Below, one piece after another: positions 1-8,688 of a stretch of DNA of 64,000 bases. The DNA comes from Phycisphaerales bacterium (GTDB taxonomy: Bacteria; Planctomycetota; Phycisphaerae; Phycisphaerales; UBA1924), in contig JANQNW010000015.1 of assembly GCA_028279375.1 (NCBI GenBank), positions 248,001 through 312,000 on the forward strand. Reading direction: 5' to 3'. Position 1 is the stretch's first letter. The number at the start of each line of letters is the position of its first letter. Both the position numbers and the translations under genes were made by a program. The notes under the pieces were generated by a model. That model did no database searches. It was not told the origin of the DNA and worked only from the letters and a program-made list of their open reading frames with translations.

Positions 1-2781
1 TCCGCCCCCTTTGCCTCCGCAGGCGCCCGCAGCCTCGCGCACCCAGTCGCCTGCCTTGAGTCCGGCGCCAACGAGGTCTTTCGGCACATTCGCGACGATC
101 ACGACCTTGCCCGCCTCATCATCAACGCTCATGAGCATGACGGCCGCGCTCTCGCGCTTCGACCGGATCGTGTCCATCGCGGCAAGCAGCGCGTCCCTGT
201 CGCCGCATGCAGCTTCGATCTGCGCGACAATCGCGTCGCCGGATGCTGATTCGGCGATCGCCCGAGCCTCATCGACGGAGGCGCCGCGCTCCGCCTTCGC
301 CGCGGCCTTGCGTGATTCCTTCAATCTGGAGCGCAGCTGATCGAGCGCCGACACGATGTTCCGCCGCGCCGGATAGGGAATCACGACATCGTCGATGAGA
401 TGCGCGATCTCGCCGACTTCCTTCTCAAGCGCCTCGCCTTCGAGCTTGGCGTCGCGCGCGACCCGCTCCTGAATCACCTTGCCGAGTTCGATCGCGGAGA
501 TTGCATCCTCGCCGGTGATCGCGACCACGCGGCGGACGCCCTTGGCGACGGGCGACTCCTCGATGATGGCGAAGCCGCCGATCTCCTTCGTTGAGGCGAC
601 ATGCGTGCCGCCGCAGAACTCGATCGAAAGCGAGCGCCACTCCTCTGAATCCGGCGCCGCGACGAGGGCGCTGACCGGCGCGCCGATCGAGACGATGCGC
701 ACCGGATCGGGATAGGTTTCACCGAAGACCGCGCGCAGGCCGTTGATCGCTTTTCCCTCCGCCAGCGGCGCAGGCTCGGCAGAAACATGCAGGTCGAGAT
801 CGATCTGCTTGCGAACCAACTGTTCAATGCGATCCGCATCCTCAGGCGAGAGGGCGCCGTGGCTGCTGTAGTCGAAGCGCAGTCGGGCCTCGGCGACGAG
901 TGACCCCTTCTGATCGCTCTTCTCGTCAACGACCTCGCGCAGACCGAAGTTGAGCAGGTGCGTCGCCGTGTGGTTGGACATGACCTTCGCGCGTCGATCC
1001 TGATCGACTTTCGCCTTCACGCCGTCGCCGACGCGGAGCACGCCCTTGCGCATCTGCCCGAAGTGCAAGACGAACCCTCCGAAGGTCTTCGTCGATTCGA
1101 CGTCGAACTCGCCACCCGATCGCGGCAGCAGCGCACCGGTGTCGCCCACTTGGCCGCCCATCTCCGCGTAGAAGCACGTCTTGTCCAGAACGATCCCGAA
1201 CCGGTCCGTCGGTCGCTTCGTGGACGCGTCGAGATCCTCATCGAAGTCCGTGCCGTTCCAGATCGCCCGGATTGTGGCGGAGATGGGCTTCAACTCGAAC
1301 TTGGAGGCGTCGTCCGTCTCCTTGATGTTCATGTGACGCAGCTGCGCAACAGCTTCCGTCGGAAGCGTCGAAGCCGGATGGGCCTCGTCCGCGTGCGCGC
1401 CGCCAGTTCGCGCGCGCTCCCGCGCGGCCTCCATCTCGCGCTCGAACCCCGCGACATCGACCGTCATCCCACGCTCTTCCGCCATCACCTGTGTGAGATC
1501 AACGGGGAAGCCGTAGGTGTCGTGCAGCTTGAACGCGTCGGCGCCGCTGACTTCGTTGTTGTTCTTCGTCGCGTGCCCCGCCGCCTCATCAAAGAGCGCA
1601 ATGCCGCGATCAAGCGTGCGTCCGAACGCCTCTTCCTCGTCTCGGATGACGTCGATGACCTCCTTCGTCCGGTCGCGCAGCTCGGGGAACGCCTCGGCCA
1701 TTGTCTCGATCACCGTCGGCGCGATCTCACAGAGGAAGGACCCCTGCACACCGAGCGTCTGGCGCCCATGACGCACGGCGCGACGGAGAATTCGTCGAAG
1801 CACGTACCCGCGCCCTTCATTGGAAGGCTCTGCGCCGTCGGCGATCGCAAACGTCAGCGTGCGCACATGATCGGCGATCACGCGATAGGCGATGTCCACC
1901 GGATCCGTCAGCGAACCTCCGTACGCGCGGGCCCCGCAGATCTGCTTGATCGCGCCGAAGATCGGCATGAAGAGATCCGTGTCGTAGTTGCTGTGCTTGC
2001 CCTGGAGGATGCGCGTGATGCGCTCCAGCCCCATGCCGGTATCGACGTGCTTCGCTGGAAGTGACGCAAGACCGGATTCCGAGCGATTGAACTGAATGAA
2101 GACGAGATTCCAGACCTCGATGACATCCGGATGATCCCGGTTGACGAGGTTGTAACCCGGCGTCTCGGCGCGTTCGGCGTCCGGCCTGCCGTCGTAATGC
2201 AGTTCGCTGCAGGGGCCGCACGGTCCGGTGTCGCCCATTTCCCAGAAGTTGTCCTTCATGTCGCCGGGCAGCACACGCGCCGCCGGCAGATGGCGCTGCC
2301 AGAGTTCGTACGCCTCACGATCAGGATCGAGCCCCTGTTCACTCGCGCCCTCGAAGTATGTCGCGTACAGACGCTCGGGATCGAGGCCCCAGACTTCCGT
2401 CAGCAGGCGCCACGCCCACTCGATCGCCTCGGCCTTGAAGTAGTCGCCGAAGGACCAGTTGCCGAGCATCTCGAAGAAGGTGTGGTGATACGTGTCCTTG
2501 CCGACGTCGTCGAGATCGTTGTGCTTGCCGCCGGCGCGGATGCACTTCTGGCTGTTCGCCGCCCGACGCAGCTTGCCCATGTCCGTCGAGGGATCCGCCT
2601 GGCCGAGGAAGATCGGCTTGAACTGATTCATCCCGGCGTTCGTGAAGAGCAGCGTCGGATCGTCGAGCGGCGCGACGGGGCTGGAGCGCACGAACGTGTG
2701 CTCGTGCTCCTTCACGAAGAAATCGATGAACTGCTGGCGGATTTGAGCGCCGGTCAGCGCCGGGCTCGACGTCGTGGACAT
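1..2781 (-). CDS. alaS: Alanyl-tRNA synthetase (3' end cut by window edge)
   Basis: Charges tRNA-Ala with alanine in the cytoplasm and clears mischarged Ser/Gly-tRNA. The frame opens at the ATG at 2779-2781 and runs open to base 1 for 927 codons. The N-terminus carries the class II catalytic core (SSPVAPLDDPTLLFTNAGMN). The editing site HTATH lies at residues 604-608 and the zinc/editing motif CGGTH at 723-727. The last visible residues are a glycine-rich stretch (CGGKGGG), which in AlaS lies about 20 residues before the C-terminus, so only a short tail is missing. The kynurenine cluster lies 101 bp upstream on the same strand; whether they share a transcript is unclear. Confidence 0.97.
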   Translation of the reverse strand, partial: MSTTSSPALTGAQIRQQFIDFFVKEHEHTFVRSSPVAPLDDPTLLFTNAGMNQFKPIFLGQADPSTDMGKLRRAANSQKCIRAGGKHNDLDDVGKDTYHHTFFEMLGNWSFGDYFKAEAIEWAWRLLTEVWGLDPERLYATYFEGASEQGLDPDREAYELWQRHLPAARVLPGDMKDNFWEMGDTGPCGPCSELHYDGRPDAERAETPGYNLVNRDHPDVIEVWNLVFIQFNRSESGLASLPAKHVDTGMGLERITRILQGKHSNYDTDLFMPIFGAIKQICGARAYGGSLTDPVDIAYRVIADHVRTLTFAIADGAEPSNEGRGYVLRRILRRAVRHGRQTLGVQGSFLCEIAPTVIETMAEAFPELRDRTKEVIDVIRDEEEAFGRTLDRGIALFDEAAGHATKNNNEVSGADAFKLHDTYGFPVDLTQVMAEERGMTVDVAGFEREMEAARERARTGGAHADEAHPASTLPTEAVAQLRHMNIKETDDASKFELKPISATIRAIWNGTDFDEDLDASTKRPTDRFGIVLDKTCFYAEMGGQVGDTGALLPRSGGEFDVESTKTFGGFVLHFGQMRKGVLRVGDGVKAKVDQDRRAKVMSNHTATHLLNFGLREVVDEKSDQKGSLVAEARLRFDYSSHGALSPEDADRIEQLVRKQIDLDLHVSAEPAPLAEGKAINGLRAVFGETYPDPVRIVSIGAPVSALVAAPDSEEWRSLSIEFCGGTHVASTKEIGGFAIIEESPVAKGVRRVVAITGEDAISAIELGKVIQERVARDAKLEGEALEKEVGEIAHLIDDVVIPYPARRNIVSALDQLRSRLKESRKAAAKAERGASVDEARAIAESASGDAIVAQIEAACGDRDALLAAMDTIRSKRESAAVMLMSVDDEAGKVVIVANVPKDLVGAGLKAGDWVREAAGACGGKGGG

Positions 2782-2882
2782 GACCACACCTCGATCGGTG
2801 ACGGATTGCGTATGGAGCGCCCGGGCGATCGGGCTTTGCGTAAGCGGCGATTATAGAGGCCCGGGATCGACGCGACGCCGCC

Positions 2883-3602
2883 TCAGGCGCTCGCCCGGAC
2901 CGGGTTCTCGATGGCGCCGAGGCCCTCGATCTCGATGCGCACCAGGTCGCCATCTCGCAGGAATCGCTTTGGATCCCGAGCCATGCCGACGCCGCTGGGT
3001 GTGCCTGTGAGGATCACCGTCCCGGGCGCCAGCGTGGTCCCGCGTGTGATCTCGGCGAGCAGCGTGCGAACGGGGAAGATCATCTGGCTCGTCGGCGCAT
3101 CCTGCATCACCTCGCCGCTGACAGTCGTCCGGATGTGCAGCGCCTGCGGATCGGCGATCTCCGACGCCGGCGTGACGCGCGGGCCGAGCGGGCAGAAGGT
3201 GTCGAAGCTCTTGCCGCGATAGAACTGGCCGCCGGCGCCCTTCTTCTGCCACCATCGCGCCGAGACGTCGTTGGCGACGCAATAGCCGAGCACACACCTG
3301 AGGGCGCTCGCCTCCGTCAGATCCCGCGCTGGCGATCCGATGATCACCGCAAGCTCTCCTTCGAAATCGACCTGCTCCTCCCTCGCGCAGGCCTCGGGCA
3401 GTTCGATCGCATCGCCCGAGAGGATCGCCGCCGACGGATTCTTCGTGAAGAGCATCGGCCGCTCCGGCACATCGGCGCCCTGCTCGTACGCATGCTCGGC
3501 GTAGTTGCGCCCGACGCCGATGAAATGATGCAGACACAGATCGCCGCCATCAACGCGCCCGCCGGTCACGCTTACGCCGTACTCGCTTCGAGTAAGTTCC
3601 AT
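2883..3602 (-). CDS. Fumarylacetoacetate hydrolase (FAH) family protein
   Basis: A 239-residue FAH-superfamily enzyme. Family motifs are clear: VGRNYAEHA near residue 31, DFEGELAVIIG with the metal-binding acidic pair, GYCVANDVSARWWQ, GKSFDTFCPLGP, LTGTPSGVG and a terminal EIEGLGAIENPV. Members hydrolyse or decarboxylate 2-oxo acids such as fumarylpyruvate, 4-oxalocrotonate and 2-oxopent-4-enoate. It is the last gene of the kynurenine operon, 20 bp after kynB. A role in the lower 2-aminomuconate branch (4-oxalocrotonate decarboxylase or 2-oxopent-4-enoate hydratase) therefore fits, but the substrate cannot be read from sequence. Confidence 0.9.
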   Translation of the reverse strand: MELTRSEYGVSVTGGRVDGGDLCLHHFIGVGRNYAEHAYEQGADVPERPMLFTKNPSAAILSGDAIELPEACAREEQVDFEGELAVIIGSPARDLTEASALRCVLGYCVANDVSARWWQKKGAGGQFYRGKSFDTFCPLGPRVTPASEIADPQALHIRTTVSGEVMQDAPTSQMIFPVRTLLAEITRGTTLAPGTVILTGTPSGVGMARDPKRFLRDGDLVRIEIEGLGAIENPVRASA

Positions 3603-3622
3603 GAATCGATGGTAGCGATCGC

Positions 3623-4240
3623 TCAGAGGGAGCGGAGCGCGGCGCGCACGGGGCTCGCGTCGAATCCCATCAGCTTCAGCGGCAGCGCGATGAGCTCATA
3701 GTCTCCGTCCGGGACATTCGTGAGCACGATCCCCTCGAGAATCGCCATATCGTGAGCGTGGATGGCGTGATGCGCCGGCAGGTCCTTCGAGTCGATCAAA
3801 TCGACGCTGGGTGTGTCGATTCCGATTGTGCGCACGCCTTGTTGGGCCAGGTGCTCCACGAGATCGACCTCGACGCCGGCGAAGTCCCGATTGAACGCGT
3901 CAGGATCCGGAAACGTTCCCGTCCGAAGAAGCACGCGCTCGCGCGTCACCGGCGACGCGAGGCGCTCGATTCCGACCCGCGCGCCGCGCTCGACCTCCGC
4001 CGAGATCACCTGGCATGGGCCGATGTAGTACGACAGATCGCGCTCTCCGATCCCCGCAGCGCCCGCGGCATAGTGATTCGGCCCATCCGCGTGAGCGCCC
4101 AGATGCACCGTCGCGCGGAGCGTCGAGAGCGTGAGATTGTCGCCCCGCTCCAGGTCGCAGAGCACCTCACGCGTCAGCGGCGTGTCGCCGGGCCAGACGC
4201 CGATGCGCTCAGTGATCGCAGGTGTGATGTCGTGCAACAT
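3623..4240 (-). CDS. kynB: Kynurenine formamidase / cyclase family hydrolase
   Basis: Predicted to hydrolyse N-formyl-L-kynurenine to kynurenine and formate, the second step of tryptophan breakdown. The 205-residue protein has the KynB metal motif HxGxHxD at H46, H50 and D52 (HLGAHADGPNHY), then GIDTPSVD and HAIHAHDMAILEG, all typical of the cyclase/KynB family. Its ATG starts at the base right after the TAG stop of kmo (4241-4243), so translation is probably coupled. The cyclase family also contains isatin hydrolases, but the neighbours make kynurenine formamidase the best call. Confidence 0.92.
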   Translation of the reverse strand: MLHDITPAITERIGVWPGDTPLTREVLCDLERGDNLTLSTLRATVHLGAHADGPNHYAAGAAGIGERDLSYYIGPCQVISAEVERGARVGIERLASPVTRERVLLRTGTFPDPDAFNRDFAGVEVDLVEHLAQQGVRTIGIDTPSVDLIDSKDLPAHHAIHAHDMAILEGIVLTNVPDGDYELIALPLKLMGFDASPVRAALRSL

Positions 4241-5581
4241 CTACAGCGTCATCCCGATGACCAACACGATGATCAGCACGAGCGCGATCTGGATGAGACG
4301 CCCGACGAATCGGATCTGCATCGCCTGACGCCGCGCGATCTCCCGAGCTTCCGCGTATGGAATGTTCGAGAAGCTCACCATGTTGTAGAGCGGCTTGTAC
4401 CAGCCGGGAAGCAGGCGATGCAGTGTCTTCTCGAACCGCTTCCGACGCAGGAACGCCGGCGAGCCCGTGTGGTCGCGCATCTCAATGAAGTTCGCAAGCG
4501 CAAGATCGGCGATCGTGTCGGCGTTGATCTTCCGGTCTTCCTCGTATCGCGCAAAAGCGACTTCCAGATCGTCCGTGGATTCTGCGATTCGCGCATCCAG
4601 CGCACGGCAATCCTCGAACGCGGCGTTCATGCCCTGCCCGTAGAAGGGCACAATCGCGTGAGACGCGTCTCCCAGCAGCACGACCTTGTCTTCGTGGCGC
4701 CACGGATAGCAGCGCACCGTTCCAAGGGGACTCGTCGGATTCTGTTCGAAGTCCTCCAGGAGCGTGGGCATCAGCGGGATCGTGTCGCGAAACTCCTTTT
4801 CGAAGAACGCCTGCACCGACGCCCGATCCGGCACGCGCTCAAAACTGTTCTCGCCTTTGAAGGGCCAGAAGCACGTGCAGGTGAACGACCGATCCTTGTT
4901 CGGAAGGGCGATCATCATGAAACCGCCGCGCGGCCAGATGTGCAGCGCACTCGGCTCCATGGCGAATTCACCAGCCTCCGTCGGCGGAATCGTCAACTCC
5001 TTGTAGCCGTGCTCGAGAAACTCAACGCTATTGGAGAAGAGCGGGCGCTCGGCCATGACCTTGCGCACGATCGAGCCGGCGCCGTCGGCGCCGATGACGA
5101 CCCGCGCCTGCTCGACGCGCTCCTCTCCCGACTGCTGATCCTGCAGCCGTACGGCGGGCGCGTCGAGATTGACGTCCATGAGCTTCTGATCGAAGAAGAG
5201 CCGCACGTTTCGATATTCCTCGGCGGCGTTGAGCAGCGTGATGTTCAACCCGCCGCGTGAGACGGAGTTGATCGCGTCGTTCGGGTCCTTGCTGTACGGC
5301 TGGAACGACAACTCGCCGCGGGCGCTGTGCATCATGCGGCCACGCATCGGGATCGCGTCCTCAAGCACGCGATCGGCGAGTCCGACATCGGCGAGCGACG
5401 TGAGCCCGCGCGTTGAAAGCGCCAGGTTGATCGAGCGCCCGCCGACAAATCCCTGTGCGCGTGGATCCGGTCTCCCGTCATAGACATCGACCCGGTGGCC
5501 GGCGCGACCGAGGTAGTTGGCCATCAGCGCGCCGCCGAGCCCGGCGCCGACGATCGTGAATGCGGGAGTCTGCTCATCCAT
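4241..5581 (-). CDS. kmo: Kynurenine 3-monooxygenase with C-terminal hydrophobic tail
   Basis: FAD- and NADPH-dependent hydroxylase converting kynurenine to 3-hydroxykynurenine. The 446-residue protein opens with the FAD-binding Rossmann motif GAGLGGALMANYLGRAG, followed by GRSINLALSTRG, typical of KMO. A second FAD motif, LLGDASHAIVPFYGQGMNA, lies mid-protein. The last residues (about 428-446, IQIALVLIIVLVIGMTL) form one hydrophobic helix with no charged tail, so it may be anchored in the inner membrane as mitochondrial KMO is in its membrane. It sits between the SRPBCC gene (21 bp) and kynB (0 bp). Confidence 0.95.
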   Translation of the reverse strand: MDEQTPAFTIVGAGLGGALMANYLGRAGHRVDVYDGRPDPRAQGFVGGRSINLALSTRGLTSLADVGLADRVLEDAIPMRGRMMHSARGELSFQPYSKDPNDAINSVSRGGLNITLLNAAEEYRNVRLFFDQKLMDVNLDAPAVRLQDQQSGEERVEQARVVIGADGAGSIVRKVMAERPLFSNSVEFLEHGYKELTIPPTEAGEFAMEPSALHIWPRGGFMMIALPNKDRSFTCTCFWPFKGENSFERVPDRASVQAFFEKEFRDTIPLMPTLLEDFEQNPTSPLGTVRCYPWRHEDKVVLLGDASHAIVPFYGQGMNAAFEDCRALDARIAESTDDLEVAFARYEEDRKINADTIADLALANFIEMRDHTGSPAFLRRKRFEKTLHRLLPGWYKPLYNMVSFSNIPYAEAREIARRQAMQIRFVGRLIQIALVLIIVLVIGMTL

Positions 5582-5602
5582 CGTTGCGACGTCCTGTCGT
5601 CA

Positions 5603-6055
5603 TCATTGATCAGCGTACCCGAGGCGCCACGTGCGCTGCGCGTCGCGATTCCGCAGGTCGATCCCATGGTCCACGTAGGCCTTGAGCGGAAAGAGAACAT
5701 TGAGCCAGCCGGCGATCTGCTCTGTGCGATCCTCCGCAGCGACGCCGCGCTCGGTGAGCGTCAGGTCAGAACCGCCGTCGCCGTCCGGTGCGATTTCGAA
5801 TGCCACGTGCGAGTCTCCGAAGTAGGAGAGCTCGAATCGCTCTGGGGCCTCCGCGGCGAGCACCCGCGCTTCGAGTCGCTCACCCGAGATGAACTCGAAC
5901 TCGATGACGCCGTCGGTCTCGATCGAGGATTCCGCCCAGAAATTGCGTCGGCCGTTGTCCGTCGCCAGCGCCGCGTAAACCTGCTCCGGCGCGGATGCGA
6001 ATCGCATGCGCCATCGAATCGTCTCGGGGTCAGGTTGGAATCCTGATGCCGTCAT
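5603..6055 (-). CDS. SRPBCC (AHSA1-like) small-ligand-binding domain protein
   Basis: A 150-residue single-domain protein of the START/SRPBCC fold: RWRMRFASAPEQVYAALA at the start, then alternating strands (IEFEFISGERLEARVL, ERFELSYF), and a long C-terminal helix (EQIAGWLNVLFPLKAYVDHG). This is the AHSA1/YndB-type pattern. The ATG at 6053-6055 was chosen because GAAGG precedes it at proper distance and an upstream ATG at 6118 would overlap kynU. It lies between kynU and kmo in the operon, so it may bind or chaperone a pathway intermediate. No catalytic role can be claimed. Confidence 0.8.
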   Translation of the reverse strand: MTASGFQPDPETIRWRMRFASAPEQVYAALATDNGRRNFWAESSIETDGVIEFEFISGERLEARVLAAEAPERFELSYFGDSHVAFEIAPDGDGGSDLTLTERGVAAEDRTEQIAGWLNVLFPLKAYVDHGIDLRNRDAQRTWRLGYADQ

Positions 6056-6075
6056 GATCGCCTTCGATGACCGGC

Positions 6076-7377
6076 TCAGCCGGCGAGCGCCTCCTTCAAG
6101 CGCTCCGCTGCGATCCATGCGTCATGGAACGAGTTGTACAGCGGCGCCAGCGCCAGACGAATGATGTTCGGCTCGCGGAAATCACCGACGACGCCATGCT
6201 GCTGCAATCGATCGCGGAATGGGCGCCCTTCGCCCTGAACCACGATCGAGAGCTGCGCGCCGCGGCGCGCAGGATCGCGCGGCGTGATGATCTGCAGGCG
6301 ATCGTCGTCGATCGAATCGATCAGCGCCTCCAGGTATCCCGTCAGTCGGACGGACTTGGCGCGCAGAGCCTCCATCCCAACCCGATCGAAGATCTCCATC
6401 GAGGCCTTCAAGGGCGCCATCGCCATGATCGGCGGATTGGAAAGTTGCCAGGCGTCAGCGCCGGGGCCGGCTTCAAACTGTGGGGCCATCCGGAACCGGC
6501 TCGCCGGGTTGTTGCCCCACCAGCCTTCAAATCGCGGCAGGTCCGATTCGTGATGACGCTCGTGCACGAAACACCCGGCGACCGCGCCGGGCCCGGAGTT
6601 CAGATACTTGTACGAACACCACGTCGCGAAATCGACATTCCAATCATGCAGACGCAGCGGCACGTTGCCCGCGGCATGCGCAAGATCAAGCCCGTACACG
6701 GCGCCGATGTCATGCGCGATGCGCCCGATCTCCTCAAGGTCGAAGAGCTGGCCCGTGACGTAATTCACCGCGCCGAGCAGGACAAGCGCGATCGAGTCAC
6801 CCTGCTCGCGGAGCGCCCGCTCCACATCTTCGACGCGAAGCAGCGACTCGCCTTCACGTGGCGCGAGCGCGATCACGGCGTCATCCGGATCAAATCCATG
6901 AAAATGCGCCTGGCTCGCCACCGCGTGACAATCGCTCGGAAATGCGCCGCGCTCGATGACAATGCGAAAGCGCGTCGCATCAGGCCGATAGAACGAGGCC
7001 ATCATGAGGTGCAGGTTCACCGTCAGGCTGTTCATCATCACGACTTCGTGCGCCAGCGCGCCGACGAGGCGGGCCGCCAACGGACGAAATATCTCGTGAT
7101 AGCTGAACCAGGGATTGGCGCCGTCGAAGTGGGCGTCCACACCGAGATCGGACCAGTCCGCCATCTCCTGTTCGAGGGCGGGGCGTACAGCCTTCGGCAT
7201 CAGGCCGAGCGAGTTGCCGCAGAGATAGACGCACTGCCTGCCGGCTGCGTCCTTGAGACCGATCGGCGACTCGAAGAGGTCGCGTTCGGCGCGGAGCGGA
7301 TCCTGCTCGTCGAGCCGGCGGGCGCCGGCCTCGCTGAGGTCGAAGGTCGCCTCTTCGATCGTGCGATCGCCTGCCAT
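6076..7377 (-). CDS. kynU: Kynureninase
   Basis: PLP enzyme cleaving 3-hydroxykynurenine (or kynurenine) to 3-hydroxyanthranilate (or anthranilate) plus alanine. The 433 residues match family length. The PLP-binding lysine is K257 in CSYKYLNSGPGA, preceded by the cofactor aspartate D231 in GLDLAHAAGN. YLCGNSLGLMP near residue 51 and WWGNNPASRF later are also typical. Genes on both sides belong to the same route (SRPBCC 20 bp downstream, secreted unknown 44 bp upstream), so it is surely part of the operon. Confidence 0.97.
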   Translation of the reverse strand: MAGDRTIEEATFDLSEAGARRLDEQDPLRAERDLFESPIGLKDAAGRQCVYLCGNSLGLMPKAVRPALEQEMADWSDLGVDAHFDGANPWFSYHEIFRPLAARLVGALAHEVVMMNSLTVNLHLMMASFYRPDATRFRIVIERGAFPSDCHAVASQAHFHGFDPDDAVIALAPREGESLLRVEDVERALREQGDSIALVLLGAVNYVTGQLFDLEEIGRIAHDIGAVYGLDLAHAAGNVPLRLHDWNVDFATWCSYKYLNSGPGAVAGCFVHERHHESDLPRFEGWWGNNPASRFRMAPQFEAGPGADAWQLSNPPIMAMAPLKASMEIFDRVGMEALRAKSVRLTGYLEALIDSIDDDRLQIITPRDPARRGAQLSIVVQGEGRPFRDRLQQHGVVGDFREPNIIRLALAPLYNSFHDAWIAAERLKEALAG

Positions 7378-7421
7378 GGCGCCATCGTAGCCCTGCTTGT
7401 GCGTCCTGTGCGGAGGCGCCG

Positions 7422-8642
7422 TCAGTTGGAGAGCCCCAGCCCCCGGAATGTGGAGTCGATCAACTCGCCGAGGAGCGCCTCGTCCGGCTCCGACGCCTGG
7501 ATGGTCACCTCAACGATGAAGTTCTCCCTCGCGCACTGCGCGATGAGAAATCTTGCTGTCGGACCGTCCCAGATCGTCGTTGAATATCGAAAGAGGGCCG
7601 CATGGTCGCACGAAGAGCCGTCGAATGCCTCGCGCGTGACATCGGTCACATCGATGCGCGGCGTCGACCGGTAGCGATCATTGTCCTTGTCAAGACGACC
7701 TGCAGTGGCGTCGATCACGACCGGAGCGAGTTGGGCGCTGTCGAGTTCGTACAGGCCGACGTTGATGCGCGTCAGCTCCTCCTCCGACTGCGCGAGCATG
7801 TACTTGACTTGGAGGATGCCGGCGGCGAGTTGCTCCTGCGTCTCCGGAGACTCACTGCGAAAGCTCGTGCGCAGGCGGGGTCCCGGCACCGACACCTCTT
7901 GGAACGACCATCCGAACGCCGTCAGACGCGCGCCCGATTCATTGAAGGGCTCATCCAGCTTCAACTTCGCGCGGTGGGCACGCTCCCGCTCCGCGAGCGC
8001 ATCGATCTCCTCCGCGTCCGGTCCGCCGCTCGCAAGCGTCGCCCACAGTCCCGCGTCGCCCTCGAGCCGGTAGATGCGCTCAAGCGCCGTGTACGGCGCG
8101 ACGGCGATCGAATTCTCGCGCTCCTCGGTGAGGATTCGCGCTGCGTACCAGTTGGGCGCCGTCAGGTTGTATCGCCGCGCAATGCGCCCGCGCACCAGGG
8201 TCGCGTGGGAATAAAGCGCCATCGGATCGATCTCGTCGAGATTCTCGAGCTGCTGACGCTGCAGAACGCCGACCATCGCATCCACCAGCAGCAACTGTGC
8301 GACGTACTGATGCAGGTCGACGGGCGCCGCCATAGACGTCGCCCACTTCGAAAGCGCATCGGGCCGCGCGCGAATGACGGGATTCTCAGCGTCAACTTCG
8401 ATGACGTCGCCATCGACCTCGCCCTCGACGATCTCGATCGAATAGGCGCCCTCGATCGATCGGCCTGTGAAGAGCTCGATGAGTTCAATCGCCGACGTGC
8501 GCGATTGCTGAAGCTCTGCCAGCGTCATACCCGTCGGTGTTTGCGGAGCGTCCACGTCCTGCGCAAGGGCGCCGGCGACTGGGATCAGGACGGCTCCTGC
8601 GAGAGCGGCGACGATTCGGAAGAAGCATGCTCGCGTGTTCAT
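7422..8642 (-). CDS. Exported protein of unknown function inside the kynurenine operon
   Basis: I do not recognise this 406-residue protein. It begins with a clear Sec signal peptide (MNTRACFFRIVAALAGAVLI, then PVAGALAQ with likely cleavage after ALA). The mature part is rich in Glu/Asp and Arg with mixed helices and strands, and no metal or catalytic motif stands out. Two cysteines near the C-terminus (SSCDHAALF and AQCARENF) could form a disulfide. The ATG at 8640-8642 is preceded by a GTG in frame; the ATG is preferred. It lies between ACMSD (46 bp) and kynU (44 bp) on the same strand, so it is probably co-transcribed, which is odd for an exported protein among cytoplasmic enzymes. Confidence 0.85.
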   Translation of the reverse strand: MNTRACFFRIVAALAGAVLIPVAGALAQDVDAPQTPTGMTLAELQQSRTSAIELIELFTGRSIEGAYSIEIVEGEVDGDVIEVDAENPVIRARPDALSKWATSMAAPVDLHQYVAQLLLVDAMVGVLQRQQLENLDEIDPMALYSHATLVRGRIARRYNLTAPNWYAARILTEERENSIAVAPYTALERIYRLEGDAGLWATLASGGPDAEEIDALAERERAHRAKLKLDEPFNESGARLTAFGWSFQEVSVPGPRLRTSFRSESPETQEQLAAGILQVKYMLAQSEEELTRINVGLYELDSAQLAPVVIDATAGRLDKDNDRYRSTPRIDVTDVTREAFDGSSCDHAALFRYSTTIWDGPTARFLIAQCARENFIVEVTIQASEPDEALLGELIDSTFRGLGLSN

Positions 8643-8688
8643 CACGCAAGACTCTACACCCTCCGGCGCTCGCAGTTGCCCTGCGACC

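Noticed and set aside
3752-5260. Long plus-strand open frame opposite kynB and kmo
   Set aside because: Composition is Arg/His-heavy with no motif, while both minus-strand genes carry full enzyme signatures.
6067-7674. Long open frame (535 codons) on the plus strand opposite kynU
   Set aside because: It has no domain and is rich in Arg/His/Ala. It mirrors a well-supported kynureninase gene; GC-rich DNA leaves antisense frames open.
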